From Olsenella massiliensis (lineage in GTDB: Bacteria > Actinomycetota > Coriobacteriia > Coriobacteriales > Atopobiaceae), in contig NZ_LN898210.1 in NCBI RefSeq assembly GCF_001457795.1, positions 310,001 through 374,000 of the forward strand: a DNA stretch of 64,000 nucleotides, written 5' to 3'. A model generated the notes under the pieces. That model saw only the letters and a program-made list of their open reading frames with translations. It searched no databases and was not told the DNA's origin. Shown here piece by piece: positions 25,107 through 35,309 of the stretch. The position numbers and the translations under genes are program-made. Positions within the stretch are counted from its first letter, which is position 1. Each line of letters begins with the position of its first letter.

Positions 25107-26143
25107 TATTGGAGGCTCCCCGTCCCGTCGCGCCAGTCGGACACGTCCACGAGGTCGCGCAGCTTGGGCAGGACGGTCGCCAGGGTCTCGTCGACCGTCC
25201 CGTCAACCGTGAACCCCGCGGCGGCGACGTGCCCGCCGCCGCCCAGCGACGCCGCGACCGAGGACACGTCGTGCGTGGTCTTGGACCTGAGGTTGCCGCG
25301 CACCTGGCCTCCGGGTATCTCCTTGAGGAAGAGGGCGACCTCGCTGCCGGCGACGCTGCGGACGACGTCGATGAGCCCGTCGCATTCGTCAAGGCTCGCG
25401 CCCGTGCGCTCGAGGTCCTCCTGGGTGGCGTAGCTGTAGGCGATCTTGCCGCCCGCAAACGTCGTGATCCTTCCCATGACGGCCGACTCAAGGTGCAGGT
25501 AGCTCAGGCTGAAGCTTTGGTACACGTTGAGCGAGACCTCCGAGGGCGACGCCCCGGCGTCGACGAGCAGCGAGGCGACCTGGAAGGACTCGGGGTCGGC
25601 GTTCTGGTACTGGAAGCGGCCCGTGTCGGTGACGATGGCGCAAAAGAGGCACTGGGCCATGGCGGCGTCAAGCCTGACGCCCAAGAACAGCGCAAGCTCG
25701 GTGACGATGACGCCGCTGGCGGCGGCGGAGGGCCGGATGACGAAGGCCTCGCCCGTATGAGAGAGGCAGGGGTGATGGTCGATGATCGCGTGATGCCGGG
25801 AGCGCGCGAGCACCGCCTCGCCGTCATTGAGCCGTGCGTCAACGGACAGGTCAACGCTGACGAAGAGGTCGGGACGTCCCTGGTAGGCGCACGCGCGGAC
25901 CATCTGGTCAGCCCCGGGAAGGAAGGCGTAGATGCTCGGGACGGGAGCGTCGTCGGCGAGCAGGTTCCAGACGCGCTTTTGTGGCCATGCCCGACGGATG
26001 ATCATGCCCAGCGCGAGGCCGGAGCCTATGGCGTCCCCGTCGGGAGAGGTGTGGGCACAGATGGCGACTTCGTCGCTCGCCTCGATGAGACGGGCGATGT
26101 CGGCGAAGGCCTCCTCCTGCTCGCGATTGGATGTGAGTCCCAT
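25106..26143 (-). CDS. nrnA: DHH/DHHA1 phosphoesterase, NrnA-like nanoRNase/pAp phosphatase
   Basis: Degrades very short RNAs (and often pAp or c-di-AMP-derived pApA). About 345 residues: HTSPDGDAIGSGLAL (about residues 31-45), a VDLS motif, the IIDHHP DHH motif (about residue 117), and TDTGRFQ, with the DHHA1 domain's GGGGHVAAAGF near residue 309. The ATG at 26143 is chosen over an upstream frame inside rbfA. rbfA-nrnA-truB-ribF is a standard order in Gram-positives. Confidence 0.92.
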   Translation of the reverse strand: MGLTSNREQEEAFADIARLIEASDEVAICAHTSPDGDAIGSGLALGMIIRRAWPQKRVWNLLADDAPVPSIYAFLPGADQMVRACAYQGRPDLFVSVDLSVDARLNDGEAVLARSRHHAIIDHHPCLSHTGEAFVIRPSAAASGVIVTELALFLGVRLDAAMAQCLFCAIVTDTGRFQYQNADPESFQVASLLVDAGASPSEVSLNVYQSFSLSYLHLESAVMGRITTFAGGKIAYSYATQEDLERTGASLDECDGLIDVVRSVAGSEVALFLKEIPGGQVRGNLRSKTTHDVSSVAASLGGGGHVAAAGFTVDGTVDETLATVLPKLRDLVDVSDWRDGTGSLQ

Positions 26144-26147
26144 GCGG

Positions 26148-26570
26148 CTACCGCCCGCCTTCCTGGGTGTGGTCCCGCGCGGCGGCGGCGTCGTCGAGGG
26201 GATAGCCGTCCGCGTCCTTCTCGACCGCAAGCGTGGGCGGCACGTTCGTGAGGGCCTTCTGGATGCGCTCGGCGTCGTCGGCCGTCGTGTCGATCTGGAA
26301 GATCAGCTCCGGCGTCACGCGCCAGCCCAGCGCATGGCCCAGAAGCGAACGGATGCGGCCTCGGGCCCGGGCAAGCCCGGCCGAGACCGACTCGTAGCGA
26401 TCGGGCTCGCAGCTCACGTACGCGCGCAGCACCGACTTGTCCACCGAGACCTCAACGCCCGTGATGGTCACGAGCGCGAGGTCGGGATCGGACAGCTCGA
26501 ACAGCAGGATGGAGGCGAGCTTCTCGCGGGCCTGCCGATTGACGCGACGCGAATTCTGATTCTGCTTCAT
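26148..26570 (-). CDS. rbfA: Ribosome-binding factor A
   Basis: KH-fold factor that assists 16S rRNA 5' helix maturation in the 30S subunit. 140 residues, starting MKQNQNSRRVNRQAREKLAS, with SDPDLALVTITGVEVSVDKS and the RIRSLLGHALGWRVTPELIFQ core (about residues 73-93). The C-terminal tail is acidic and extends about 20 residues beyond the core. It lies 3 bp after infB. Confidence 0.95.
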   Translation of the reverse strand: MKQNQNSRRVNRQAREKLASILLFELSDPDLALVTITGVEVSVDKSVLRAYVSCEPDRYESVSAGLARARGRIRSLLGHALGWRVTPELIFQIDTTADDAERIQKALTNVPPTLAVEKDADGYPLDDAAAARDHTQEGGR

Positions 26571-26573
26571 GTC

Positions 26574-29201
26574 TTACTCCGTACGTGCGACTTCTTCGAC
26601 TCGATAGGCCTCGATGGTGTCGCCCACATGGAAGTCCTGGAAGTTCACGAGGCCGATGCCGCATTCGAAGCCCGCCTTGACGCTCCTGACGTCGTCCTTG
26701 AAGCGACGCAGCGAGGCAAGCCTGCCCTCGTAGACCACGATGCCGTCGCGGACGAGGCGACACAGGTCGTCGCGGGAGACCTCGCCCTCCTGGACCATGC
26801 AGCCTGCGGCGACGCCCACCTTGGGCACCTTGAACGTGTTGCGGACCTCGACCGACGCGGTCTGCACCTCCTGCTCGGTGGGCTTGAGCATGCCGATGCG
26901 CGCGGCGTCGATGTCCTCGATGGCCTTGTAGATGACGCTGTAGGTGCGAATCTCGACGCCCTGGCGCTCCGCGGCAGAGCGAGCCTTGGACTCGGGGCGC
27001 ACGCCGAAGCCGATGATGATGGCGTTGGAGGCGTCGGCGAGCGTGACGTCCGTCTCGGAGATGGCGCCGACGGCGGAGTGGATCGTGTTGATGCGCACCT
27101 CGCTCTGGTCCATCTTGTCGAGGGAGTCCTGCAGCGCCTCGATGGAACCTTGGACGTCGGCCTTGATGATGAGGTTGAGCTCGCGCACGTCGGACTCCTC
27201 CATCGTGGAGAAGAGGTTCTCGAGCGTCACGTGCTTGACCTTGTTCTGCTCCTCGATGCGCGCCTTGAGGGAGCGCTCGTCCGCGAGGCTGCGGGCGTCG
27301 CGCTCGTCCTGGAACACGCGGAACTCGTCACCGGCCATGGGGACGCTCGAGAGGCCCAGGACCTCGACCGGGTCGGAGGGGCCGGCGGCGTCGACGCTCT
27401 CGCCGTGCGGGTTGACCATGGCGCGAATCTTGCCATAGCACATGCCCGCGACGATTGCGTCGCCCACGCGCAGGGTGCCGCGGTTGACGAGCAGCGTCGC
27501 CACGGAGCCGCGACCGCGGTCGAGCTTCGCCTCGAGGACGTTGCCCGAGGCGAAGGTGTCCGGGTTGGCCTTGAGCTCAAGGACGTCGGCCTCAAGCAGG
27601 ACCGCCTCAAGCAGGGCGTCGATGTTGAGGTTGCGCTTGGCCGAGATGTCGATGAACATGTTCTGCCCGCCCCACTCCTCGGGCATGACGCCGTACTCCG
27701 AGAGCTCCTGACGGACGCGGGTGGGGTCGGCGCCCGGCTTGTCGATCTTGTTGACGGCAACGATGATGGGGACGTCGGCCGCCTTGGCATGGTTGATCGA
27801 CTCGATGGTCTGGGGCATCACGCCGTCGTCCGCCGCCACGATGAGGATGACGATGTCCGTCACGCGCGCGCCGCGGGCGCGCATGGCCGTGAAGGTCTCG
27901 TGGCCCGGGGTGTCGATGAAGGTGATGACGCGGTCGTTGATCTTGACCTGGGAGGCGCCGATGGCCTGCGTGATGCCGCCCGCCTCGCCCTCGGCCACGC
28001 CCGTGTGCCGAATGGCGTCAAGCAGCGAGGTCTTGCCGTGGTCGACATGGCCCATGACGGTGACCACGGGCGGGCGGGACTTGAGGTCCTTGGGGTCGTC
28101 ATAGAAGGTGAAGGAGTTCTCCTCCTCCTTGCTCATGACCTTGACGTCGGCGCCGAGGTCGTCCGCGACGAGCTCGATGAGCTCGTCCGACATGGACTCG
28201 GTCACCGTGAGCGGCGTGCCCAGAAGGAACAGCCGCTTGATGATGTCGTTGGCCGGCACGCCCAGAAGCTTGGCGAGGTCTGCGACCGTGGAGCCCTGGG
28301 GGACCTTGACGGTGTCGAGCTGGGAGAGGTCCTGGTCGTTCTTGATGGCCTCCTGGATGCGCTCCACCTCGGCCGCCTCCGCCTGCTGCTGACGGCGACG
28401 CTCCTTGCGCTTCTTGCGCCGTCCGGTGGACTGGCGGGCCTCCTCGATGGCCTCTCGAGCCTCCTCAAAGACGTGGCTCGTGCGCGTGTACTTCTCGGCC
28501 TCGCGCGCCATGCGGCTGTAGCGGTCCTCGCCCTGGGCGCGCTTGGAACCCTTGCGGCCCCTGCCGCGGCCGCGGCCGTCGCCCTCGTCAGGGCGGGCCT
28601 GGCTTGCGCCCTCGCCAGAATGCGGGGCAAAGCGGGAGCCGCGACGCTCGCCGGGCGTGGCGTCCTTGCGGGCGGAGCGGGCGTCCTCGCGCTTGCGCGC
28701 CCTGTCCTCCTCGCGCTGCTTGAGGACCTTCTCCTGCTCGGCGATCTGGTCAAGGAGACTCGTGAAGCTCGTCGTCGTCCGGGGAGCGGTGTCCTTGACG
28801 CGATTGCGCTCCTCCTCTTCCTTGCGCTTGCGCTCCTTTTCGGCGCGGCGCTCCTCCTCCTCGCGACGGGCCTCCTCGGCCGCGAGGCGACGGGCCTCCT
28901 CCTCGGCGCGCTCTTTCTCGCGACGCCTCTCCACCTCGATGCGCTTGCGCTCCGCCTCCTCGGCGGCAGCCTTCTCGGCCGCCGCCCTGGCCTCCTCCTC
29001 GGCGCGCCTCTCTGCCTCGATCTTGGCGGCGTTGGCCTCGAGGATGGGCTTCATCTTCTTGCGGATGATGGAGATGTAGGCCTCCTCGAGCGACGACGAG
29101 GCCGACTTGGCCGGAATCTTCATGTCGGAGAGATACCCGAGCATCTCCTTGCTCGTGACGCCAAACTCCTTGGCCAGGTCGTGAACTCTCATTTTGGGCA
29201 T
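26574..29201 (-). CDS. infB: Translation initiation factor IF-2
   Basis: GTPase that brings initiator tRNA to the 30S subunit. 875 residues: an IF2_N domain ([17 protein letters not shown]), a long Ala/Glu/Arg-rich low-complexity arm (about residues 50-280), then the G domain with [14 protein letters not shown] (about residue 383), DTPGHE and NKIDKP, and domains II-IV to the end. The ATG at 29201 has GGAAGGTGA upstream. Position between nusA and rbfA is the usual one. Confidence 0.97.
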   Translation of the reverse strand: MPKMRVHDLAKEFGVTSKEMLGYLSDMKIPAKSASSSLEEAYISIIRKKMKPILEANAAKIEAERRAEEEARAAAEKAAAEEAERKRIEVERRREKERAEEEARRLAAEEARREEEERRAEKERKRKEEEERNRVKDTAPRTTTSFTSLLDQIAEQEKVLKQREEDRARKREDARSARKDATPGERRGSRFAPHSGEGASQARPDEGDGRGRGRGRKGSKRAQGEDRYSRMAREAEKYTRTSHVFEEAREAIEEARQSTGRRKKRKERRRQQQAEAAEVERIQEAIKNDQDLSQLDTVKVPQGSTVADLAKLLGVPANDIIKRLFLLGTPLTVTESMSDELIELVADDLGADVKVMSKEEENSFTFYDDPKDLKSRPPVVTVMGHVDHGKTSLLDAIRHTGVAEGEAGGITQAIGASQVKINDRVITFIDTPGHETFTAMRARGARVTDIVILIVAADDGVMPQTIESINHAKAADVPIIVAVNKIDKPGADPTRVRQELSEYGVMPEEWGGQNMFIDISAKRNLNIDALLEAVLLEADVLELKANPDTFASGNVLEAKLDRGRGSVATLLVNRGTLRVGDAIVAGMCYGKIRAMVNPHGESVDAAGPSDPVEVLGLSSVPMAGDEFRVFQDERDARSLADERSLKARIEEQNKVKHVTLENLFSTMEESDVRELNLIIKADVQGSIEALQDSLDKMDQSEVRINTIHSAVGAISETDVTLADASNAIIIGFGVRPESKARSAAERQGVEIRTYSVIYKAIEDIDAARIGMLKPTEQEVQTASVEVRNTFKVPKVGVAAGCMVQEGEVSRDDLCRLVRDGIVVYEGRLASLRRFKDDVRSVKAGFECGIGLVNFQDFHVGDTIEAYRVEEVARTE

Positions 29202-29254
29202 TGAATCACCTTCCGTACTCTTCGCGAGCGGGACTGTCGTTGTCAGGTCGCCCG

Positions 29255-30514
29255 CTAGCGCAGGGCGTCGGCCTCGGCGGACTGTTCGTCCTCGATGCCG
29301 TGGTGGCTCTCATGGATGCCGCAGTAGTTGGAGCCGGGTCGCGCCAGGTTGCGGCACTTGATGCCGGTGGGGCCGACGTAGTGGCAACGACGCTCCTCAG
29401 CGCCGATGAGGTCAAGGTCGGCCCCGAGGCCGCCGAGGATGTCGTCGGCGAGCGTCTCGTTCTTGATGTCGATGTGCATGCCCGTGAGTCGGGCGGCCAG
29501 GCGGGCGTTCTGCCCCTTCTTGCCGATGGCGAGCGTCAGCTGGTCATCGGGGACGATGACGGTGGCGTGCTTCGTCTCGGGGTCCACCACGACCCTGCTC
29601 ACCCGTGCGGGAGAAAGCGCGTTGGCGACGCACCTGGCGGGGTCATCGTCCCAGAGGACCACGTCAACCCGCTCGCCCTTGAGCTCGCTCACCACGGTGC
29701 GGACGCGGCTGCCCTTGGGGCCGACGCAGGCCCCCACGGGGTCGAGGCGCGGATCCACGGACGAGACGGCCACCTTGGAGCGGACGCCGGCGTCGCGCGC
29801 GACGGAGCGGACCTCGACCACGTGGTCGTAGACCTCGGGGACCTCCAGCTCGAAGAGGCGCGTGATGAGATTGGGATGTGTGCGCGAGAGGACGATGGTG
29901 GGGCGCTGGCGCTCGCCCTTGATGGGCGCCTGCTTGGAGTCGGGGTCGCGCACGTCGATGATGATGGCGCGAATCTGCTCGTTGTGGCTGTAGCGCTCGC
30001 CGGCAGGTCGCTCGTTGCGCTCGTCGGGATGGCGGGTGAGGTCAAAGTAGGGCAGCTCCGCCTCGACGCCCTCGCGAATCTTGACGAAGGTGAACTCAGG
30101 TGTGGTCTGCAGCACGGTACCCGTGATCAGCTCGCCGATGCGGTCCTTGAACTCGTCAAAGATCTGCCGGCGGCTGGAGTTGCGAACCATCTCGTTGATG
30201 ACGCCCTTGGCATGCTGCGCCGCGAAGCGGCTGGCGTCGGAGGGCGTCACGTTGCGCTCCGTGAAGCGTGTGTACTCGCCGTAATGCTCGTCCTCCTCGT
30301 CCAGGATCATGGAGTCGTCGTCTGGGACGAGCTCGTACACGTAGACGCTGCCGGACTCCCGGTCGATGGTCACCTTCGCGCCAAACGGGAGGCGCAGGAC
30401 CTTGCCGTAGCTCTCGGCCAGGGACTCCTCCAGGTTGTGGATGAGCTCGCCCTGGTCGATGTGCTTCTCCTCGCAGAGCGCCATCAGGGCGTTCATCATG
30501 TCGGATGCTGCCAT
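29255..30514 (-). CDS. nusA: Transcription factor NusA with an extra zinc-knuckle-like tail
   Basis: Controls pausing, termination and antitermination. 419 residues: N-terminal polymerase-binding domain, S1 domain (about residues 125-200), KH1 with DPVGACVGPKGSRVRTVV (about 258-275) and KH2 with LAIGKKGQNARLAARLTG (about 330-347). After KH2 comes an unusual tail with Cys-x9-Cys-x10-Cys-x2-His spacing (about residues 375-402), which looks like a small zinc knuckle. ylxR, which usually follows nusA, is absent here. Confidence 0.94.
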   Translation of the reverse strand: MAASDMMNALMALCEEKHIDQGELIHNLEESLAESYGKVLRLPFGAKVTIDRESGSVYVYELVPDDDSMILDEEDEHYGEYTRFTERNVTPSDASRFAAQHAKGVINEMVRNSSRRQIFDEFKDRIGELITGTVLQTTPEFTFVKIREGVEAELPYFDLTRHPDERNERPAGERYSHNEQIRAIIIDVRDPDSKQAPIKGERQRPTIVLSRTHPNLITRLFELEVPEVYDHVVEVRSVARDAGVRSKVAVSSVDPRLDPVGACVGPKGSRVRTVVSELKGERVDVVLWDDDPARCVANALSPARVSRVVVDPETKHATVIVPDDQLTLAIGKKGQNARLAARLTGMHIDIKNETLADDILGGLGADLDLIGAEERRCHYVGPTGIKCRNLARPGSNYCGIHESHHGIEDEQSAEADALR

Positions 30515-30543
30515 GTGTTGCTTTCCTTTCCTCGGCGGCGGGC

Positions 30544-31014
30544 CTAGAACGTTGGCTTCAGCTTTGCGGACTTGACGTCCTCAAGGTCAAGCGAGAAGGT
30601 CTCCCTGTCGCACTCGACGACGACCTTCCCGCCGGCCAGCCCCTTGAGGCGTCCGGTATAGCGGCTCCTTCCCTCGGCCGCCGTGGTCTTGATGACGACC
30701 TGCTCTCCCGCGAAGCGCTCGAAGTCGCGGGGCCTCGAGAGGGGCCGGTCGAGGCCGGGGGATGACACCTCGAGCGTGAACGGGCCCTCGATGGGGTCCG
30801 CCGCGTCGAGCGCGTCCGAGATCCAGCGGGTCTGCTGGGCCACCTCGTCCAGCGTGATGGCGGGCGACCCCTCGTCGGAGTGGTCAATGCGCACGCGCAC
30901 GCAGGGCGCCTTGCGCGAGGCGGTCACCTCGAGGTCGACGAGGTCGACGCCATGATCGGCGGCCAGCGGCTCGAGCAGTTCCAGCAGCCGCATCTCCAAC
31001 TCGGACGAAGCCAT
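30544..31014 (-). CDS. rimP: Ribosome maturation factor RimP
   Basis: Needed for early assembly of the 30S subunit. About 156 residues, two domains: VDLVDLEV and VRVRIDHSD in the first, then the VSSPGLDRPL motif (about residues 84-93) and a C-terminal SH3-like barrel. The ATG at 31014 is preferred because GGAAGGGGA sits at the right distance; an upstream ATG (31035) would put the ribosome site inside the gene. It heads the nusA-infB operon. Confidence 0.93.
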   Translation of the reverse strand: MASSELEMRLLELLEPLAADHGVDLVDLEVTASRKAPCVRVRIDHSDEGSPAITLDEVAQQTRWISDALDAADPIEGPFTLEVSSPGLDRPLSRPRDFERFAGEQVVIKTTAAEGRSRYTGRLKGLAGGKVVVECDRETFSLDLEDVKSAKLKPTF

Positions 31015-31194
31015 GCAGTCCCCTTCCCGGCACAACGTACCTGCATACTAAAAGGAAGCGGGGCAAAGGTTCTGCCCCACTTCCTCGAACGATCACGATT
31101 AAGCTCCACATACTATACGTCAGCCGGACGACAAAGGCAAGCCGGGCGCGGCGCACACAGCTCCTGCACGTCCGCTGCGATTGGCGTCAGGGCG

Positions 31195-33756
31195 TCACAC
31201 CGCGACGACGTTCACGAGCCTGCCCGGGACGACGATGACCTTCTTCACGTCCTTGCCCTCGATCTGGGCGGCCACGGCCTCGCGCGCCAGGAGCTCGAGC
31301 TCTCCCTTCGAGATGTCCGCAGGCACGGTGATGCGCGCGCGGTTCTTGCCCTTGACCTGGACGACGATCTCGACGCTGTCGCTCTTTGCCGCCTGTTCGT
31401 CAAACGCGGGCCACGGCTCGTCGTAGACGGAGCCCTCCCTGCCCAGCGCCGCGTGAAACAGCTCCTCGGCCCAGTGCGGGCAGATGGGGGCGAGCATGCA
31501 CACGATGTCATGGGCGACGCGGCGGCACACGGCGGCGTCGCGACCCGACGCATCGACCGCGAGGAGGTACTTGCTCGCGGCGTTCACGAGCTCCATGCAG
31601 GCCGAGATGGCGGTGTTGAACTGCCCGCGGTCAAAGTCGGCCGTGCAGCGCAGGCCGAGCGCGTGCAGGGTCCGGTAGAGCTCAGCCGCTCCCTCGTCGA
31701 GGGAGGAGGGGTCCACCTCGCCCGCAGCGCCTGCGGCGCTCAGCTCCCACACGACGCGCCAGGCGCGCTTGATGAAGCGGTTGGCGCCGGCGACGGCCTC
31801 CACGTCCCAGTCGAAGTCCTTCTCGGGAGGGGCGATGAAGAGGATGGCCAGGCGCATCGTGTCGGCGCCGTAGGGCTCGATGACGCTCGCCGGAGGCACG
31901 ACGTTGCCCTTGGACTTGCTCATGACGTCGCCATGCTCGTCCTTGACCATGCCCTGGCAGAGCAGGTTGGTGAACGGCTCGTCAAAGCCGACCATGCCCT
32001 GGTCGCGCAGGACTTTGGTCCAGAAGCGCGAGTAGAGCAGATGCAGGATGGCGTGCTCGATGCCGCCGATGTAGTTGTCCACGGGCATCCAGCGGTCTGC
32101 GGCCTCGCGCGAGAAGGGCGCCGCGTCGTTGTGCGGGTCGCAGTAGCGCAGGTAGTACCAGCTCGAGCAGGTGAAGGTGTCCATCGTGTCCGTGACGCGC
32201 CGGGCGGGCCTGCCGCAGCGCGGGCAGGTGGTCTCATAGAACGGCGCGTACTGGGCGAGGGTCTCCCCCGCTCCCAGGTCGAGGCCGTCAGGGAGCAGGA
32301 CGGGCAGGTCCTCGAGCGGCACGGGGACGTCGCCGCAGTCGTCGCAGTGAATCATGGGGATGGGGTTGCCCCAGTAGCGCTGGCGGCTGATGAGCCAGTC
32401 GCGCAGGCGGAACTGGACCTTCGCGCGTCCGCAGCCATGCTCGCCCATCCACGCGACGATGGCGTCGACCGCCTCGGAGTGCTTGCCGCCCTTAAGTCCC
32501 GTGAACTCCCCCGACTGCACGAGGAACCCCTCGGCGCTCATGGCGCGCTCCCAGCTCACGGAGCGCACGCGCAGCTCGCGCTCGTCCTTGAGCTCGTCAT
32601 AGAGGGGGTCGTCCTTCTCGCAGATGATCGGGGCGATCTCCAGGCCGTACTTGCGGGCGAAGTCAAAGTCGCGCTGGTCGCCGCAGGGGACGCCCATGAC
32701 GGCGCCCGTCCCGTAGTCCATGAGCACGTAGTCCGCGACCCAGACGGGCACGGGGCGCCCGTTGACGGGGTTGATGACGAAGCGGCCGGTGGGGACGCCG
32801 TGCTTCTCGCGGTCGGACCCCTGGCGCTCCACGGAGCTGACCTTCTCGGTTGCCTCCCTGAGCTTGCGGTAGGCCGGCTCGTACGCGGTGCCGGCCACGA
32901 GCTCGGCGGCGAGGTCGCTCTCGGGCGGCAGGACCATGAACGACACCCCGAAGATCGTGTCGGCGCGCGTGGTGAACACCGACACGACGCGGTCCGTGGG
33001 CGTCACGCCGTCCGACGCGGCCAGCCTGAAGTCGATCTCGGCGCCCTCGGAGCGCCCGATCCAGTTGCGCTGCTGCGCCTTGACGTTCTCGGGCCAGCCG
33101 TCCAGCTGGTCGAGGTCGTCCAGCAGCTCCTGGGCGTAGTCGGTGATCTTGAGGTACCACTGCGAGAGCTTGCGCTTCTCGGGGACGGAGCCGCACCTCC
33201 AGCACCTGCCGTCAACGACCTGCTCGTTGGCAAGCACGGTCTGGCAGGTGGGGCACCAGTTGACCGGGGAGGTGTCGCGGTAGGCCAGGCCCCGCTCCCA
33301 CATCTTGATGAACATCCACTGGCCCCAGCGATAGTACTCGGGGTCGCAGGTGTTGAACATGCGGTCGTAGTCATACGAGAAGCCCATGCGCCGCATGGTC
33401 TTGACGGCCTGGGCGATGTTCTCACGCGTCCAGGCGCCCGCCTGAGTGCGGTGCTTGATGGCGGCGTTCTCGGCCGGCAGGCCGAAGGCGTCGAAGCCCA
33501 TGGGGTGCAGCACGTCATAGCCCCTCATGCGGGCCTGGCGTGCCATGGCGTCGCCGATGGTGTAGTTGCGGGCGTGGCCCATGTGCAGGTCGCCCGAGGG
33601 GTACGGGAACATCTCCAGGACGTACTTCTTGGGCTTGGAGGGGTCCTCGTCGGTCGCGTAGCGGCCCTCCCGGTCCCAGACCTCCTGCCACTTGGCCTCG
33701 ATGGCCTGGGCGTCGTAGGTCGGACAGCCCGTGCTTTCGCTTACGCTCTCACTCAT
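31195..33756 (-). CDS. leuS: Leucyl-tRNA synthetase
   Basis: Charges tRNA-Leu. 853 residues: the HIGH-type motif YPSGDLHMGHARNY (about residues 52-65), the CP1 editing domain with TGAVMGVP, the KMSKS motif VMSKSKGN (about residue 615), an anticodon-binding domain and the C-terminal VPGRLVNVV tail. GGAAAGG precedes the ATG. It has its own promoter: an extended -10 (TGCTAGAAT) lies about 40 bp upstream. Confidence 0.97.
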   Translation of the reverse strand: MSESVSESTGCPTYDAQAIEAKWQEVWDREGRYATDEDPSKPKKYVLEMFPYPSGDLHMGHARNYTIGDAMARQARMRGYDVLHPMGFDAFGLPAENAAIKHRTQAGAWTRENIAQAVKTMRRMGFSYDYDRMFNTCDPEYYRWGQWMFIKMWERGLAYRDTSPVNWCPTCQTVLANEQVVDGRCWRCGSVPEKRKLSQWYLKITDYAQELLDDLDQLDGWPENVKAQQRNWIGRSEGAEIDFRLAASDGVTPTDRVVSVFTTRADTIFGVSFMVLPPESDLAAELVAGTAYEPAYRKLREATEKVSSVERQGSDREKHGVPTGRFVINPVNGRPVPVWVADYVLMDYGTGAVMGVPCGDQRDFDFARKYGLEIAPIICEKDDPLYDELKDERELRVRSVSWERAMSAEGFLVQSGEFTGLKGGKHSEAVDAIVAWMGEHGCGRAKVQFRLRDWLISRQRYWGNPIPMIHCDDCGDVPVPLEDLPVLLPDGLDLGAGETLAQYAPFYETTCPRCGRPARRVTDTMDTFTCSSWYYLRYCDPHNDAAPFSREAADRWMPVDNYIGGIEHAILHLLYSRFWTKVLRDQGMVGFDEPFTNLLCQGMVKDEHGDVMSKSKGNVVPPASVIEPYGADTMRLAILFIAPPEKDFDWDVEAVAGANRFIKRAWRVVWELSAAGAAGEVDPSSLDEGAAELYRTLHALGLRCTADFDRGQFNTAISACMELVNAASKYLLAVDASGRDAAVCRRVAHDIVCMLAPICPHWAEELFHAALGREGSVYDEPWPAFDEQAAKSDSVEIVVQVKGKNRARITVPADISKGELELLAREAVAAQIEGKDVKKVIVVPGRLVNVVAV

Positions 33757-34092
33757 AGGGAAGACCTTTCCTGCACGCGGACATACGCTGGTTGATTCTA
33801 GCAGGTATGCGCCGCGGGAGCGCCTGTGCGCGACGAGGCGAAAAGACGGGCGGCCGCAGGCTCAGCGAGGGGGCGGCGCCCCGCGCGTGAGACGAGCGGG
33901 CTGAGAGCCCGTCCGTGGCGGGCAGGGGGACCATATGTAAGCGGATCGTCAGGCATCGGTACGGGTTTGGGCAAATGCGCTCATTTGGCCCGAGTTTACC
34001 GACGCTGCGCGCGCGGCGCGCCTCCCCACCGCTACACTGATGTCACAAAAGCACGCGAGGTGCCCGTCGGCACCCGTCATCGGGAGGAACAC
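33757..34092. other. Divergent promoter region between leuS and telA
   Basis: About 336 bp with no gene. It holds the leuS promoter and, on the plus strand, a weak TACACT -10 candidate near 34033 followed by the GGGAGGA ribosome site of telA. A short GC-rich alternating tract (GCGCGCGCGGCGCGC, about 34008-34022) lies upstream of that site. Confidence 0.5.
33795..33803 (-). promoter_or_regulatory. Extended -10 promoter of leuS
   Basis: TGCTAGAAT on the minus strand, about 40 bp upstream of the leuS ATG. No TTGACA-like -35 is visible at 16-18 bp, so recognition probably rests on the TGn extension. The guaB promoter has the identical nine bases. Confidence 0.5.
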
Positions 34093-35241
34093 ATGTCAGA
34101 CGCCTTTGAAGACATCAAGCTTGACGTCCCGGAGCCCGAGCTCGAGTTTGGCTCGCCGGCCGCGACGCCCTCCGAGCCCTCAGGCGCGTCGCCGGCACGC
34201 GACGAGGCCCTCGTCTCGTCCCTCACGCCCGAGGAGCGCGCCAAGGTCAGCGAGTTCGCCCGCAAGATCGACGTCACCGACACGGCGGGCGTCCTCGCCT
34301 ATGGGGTGGGGTCCCAGCGCAAGGTCTCGGAGTTCTCGGAGCGCGCGCTCGCAGGCGTTCGCGGACATGACCTGGGCGAGGTCGGCGACGACATCAACGC
34401 GCTCGTCGTGACGCTCAAGAACTTCGACCCCAACCAAAAGGACACGGGCCTCTTGGGGCTCTTCCACAAGGCCAAGAACAACCTCGAGGCGCTCAAGGCC
34501 CGCTACAGCGAGGTCGAGAAGAACGTCGACGGCATCTCGGGCATCCTCGAGACCCACCAGAGGACGCTCCTCAAGGACATCGCCCTCCTCGACCAGCTCT
34601 ACGACCTCAACGAGGCCTATTTCAAGGAGCTGACGATGTACGTGGCAGCCGGCAAGGAGAAGCTCGCCACCGTGCGCAGCGAGGACCTCGCGGCGCTTCA
34701 GGCCAAGGCCGCCCAAAGCGGTCTCGCCGAGGACGCCCAGGCCGCCCGCGACCTCTCCCAGAAGTGCGACCGCTTCGAGAAGCGCATCTATGACCTCGAG
34801 CTCACGCGGCAGGTGGCGCTCCAGACGGCCCCCCAGATCCGTCTCGTCCAAAGCTCCGACGCCGTCATGGCCGAGAAGATCCAATCCACCGTGGTGAACA
34901 CCATTCCCCTGTGGAAGAACCAGATGGTCATCGCCCTGGGCGTTGAGCACGCGAACCAGGCAGCCCGCGCCCAGCGCGCCGTGGCCGACATGACGAACGA
35001 GCTCCTCAGGAAGAACGCCGACCAGCTCAAGATCGCCTCCGCCGAGGCCGCCCGGGAGGCGGAGCGCGGCGTCGTTGACATCGAGACGCTGCAGCACACC
35101 AACGAGCAGCTCATCTCCACCCTCGACGAGGTGTCGCGCATCCAGACGGAGGGTCGCGAGAAGCGGCGCCTTGCCGAGGCTGAGCTCGCCAAGATAGAAG
35201 GCGAGCTCAAGACGAAGCTCCTCGAGGCGTCACGACACTAG
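34093..35241 (+). CDS. telA: TelA/toxic anion resistance family protein
   Basis: Member of the TelA family, linked to tellurite and other stress resistance and to cell-envelope stress; the exact biochemical role is unknown. 382 residues, almost wholly helical, with a variable acidic N-terminus and a long coiled-coil body. Conserved stretches include LLGLFHKAKNNLEALKARYS, VNTIPLWKNQMVIALG and DIETLQHTNEQLI. GGGAGGAA precedes the ATG at 34093. xpaC lies next door in the opposite direction, converging on it; the two families are commonly neighbours. Confidence 0.9.
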   Translation: MSDAFEDIKLDVPEPELEFGSPAATPSEPSGASPARDEALVSSLTPEERAKVSEFARKIDVTDTAGVLAYGVGSQRKVSEFSERALAGVRGHDLGEVGDDINALVVTLKNFDPNQKDTGLLGLFHKAKNNLEALKARYSEVEKNVDGISGILETHQRTLLKDIALLDQLYDLNEAYFKELTMYVAAGKEKLATVRSEDLAALQAKAAQSGLAEDAQAARDLSQKCDRFEKRIYDLELTRQVALQTAPQIRLVQSSDAVMAEKIQSTVVNTIPLWKNQMVIALGVEHANQAARAQRAVADMTNELLRKNADQLKIASAEAAREAERGVVDIETLQHTNEQLISTLDEVSRIQTEGREKRRLAEAELAKIEGELKTKLLEASRH

Positions 35242-35309
35242 CCTCGCCGCCGCCAAGACGGTCACAAGCGACGGGGCGGGCAGCAGGCCCGAAAGGCGTC
35301 GGCGACGCT

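Noticed and set aside
25932-29204. A 1090-codon plus-strand open frame opposite infB
   Set aside because: It is the antisense shadow of high-GC, charged-repeat coding sequence; infB on the other strand has all IF-2 motifs.
33757-33830. A T-box leader for leuS
   Set aside because: The leader after the extended -10 is only about 30 bases, too short for a T-box, and no AGAGAG or TGG-bulge motif is present.
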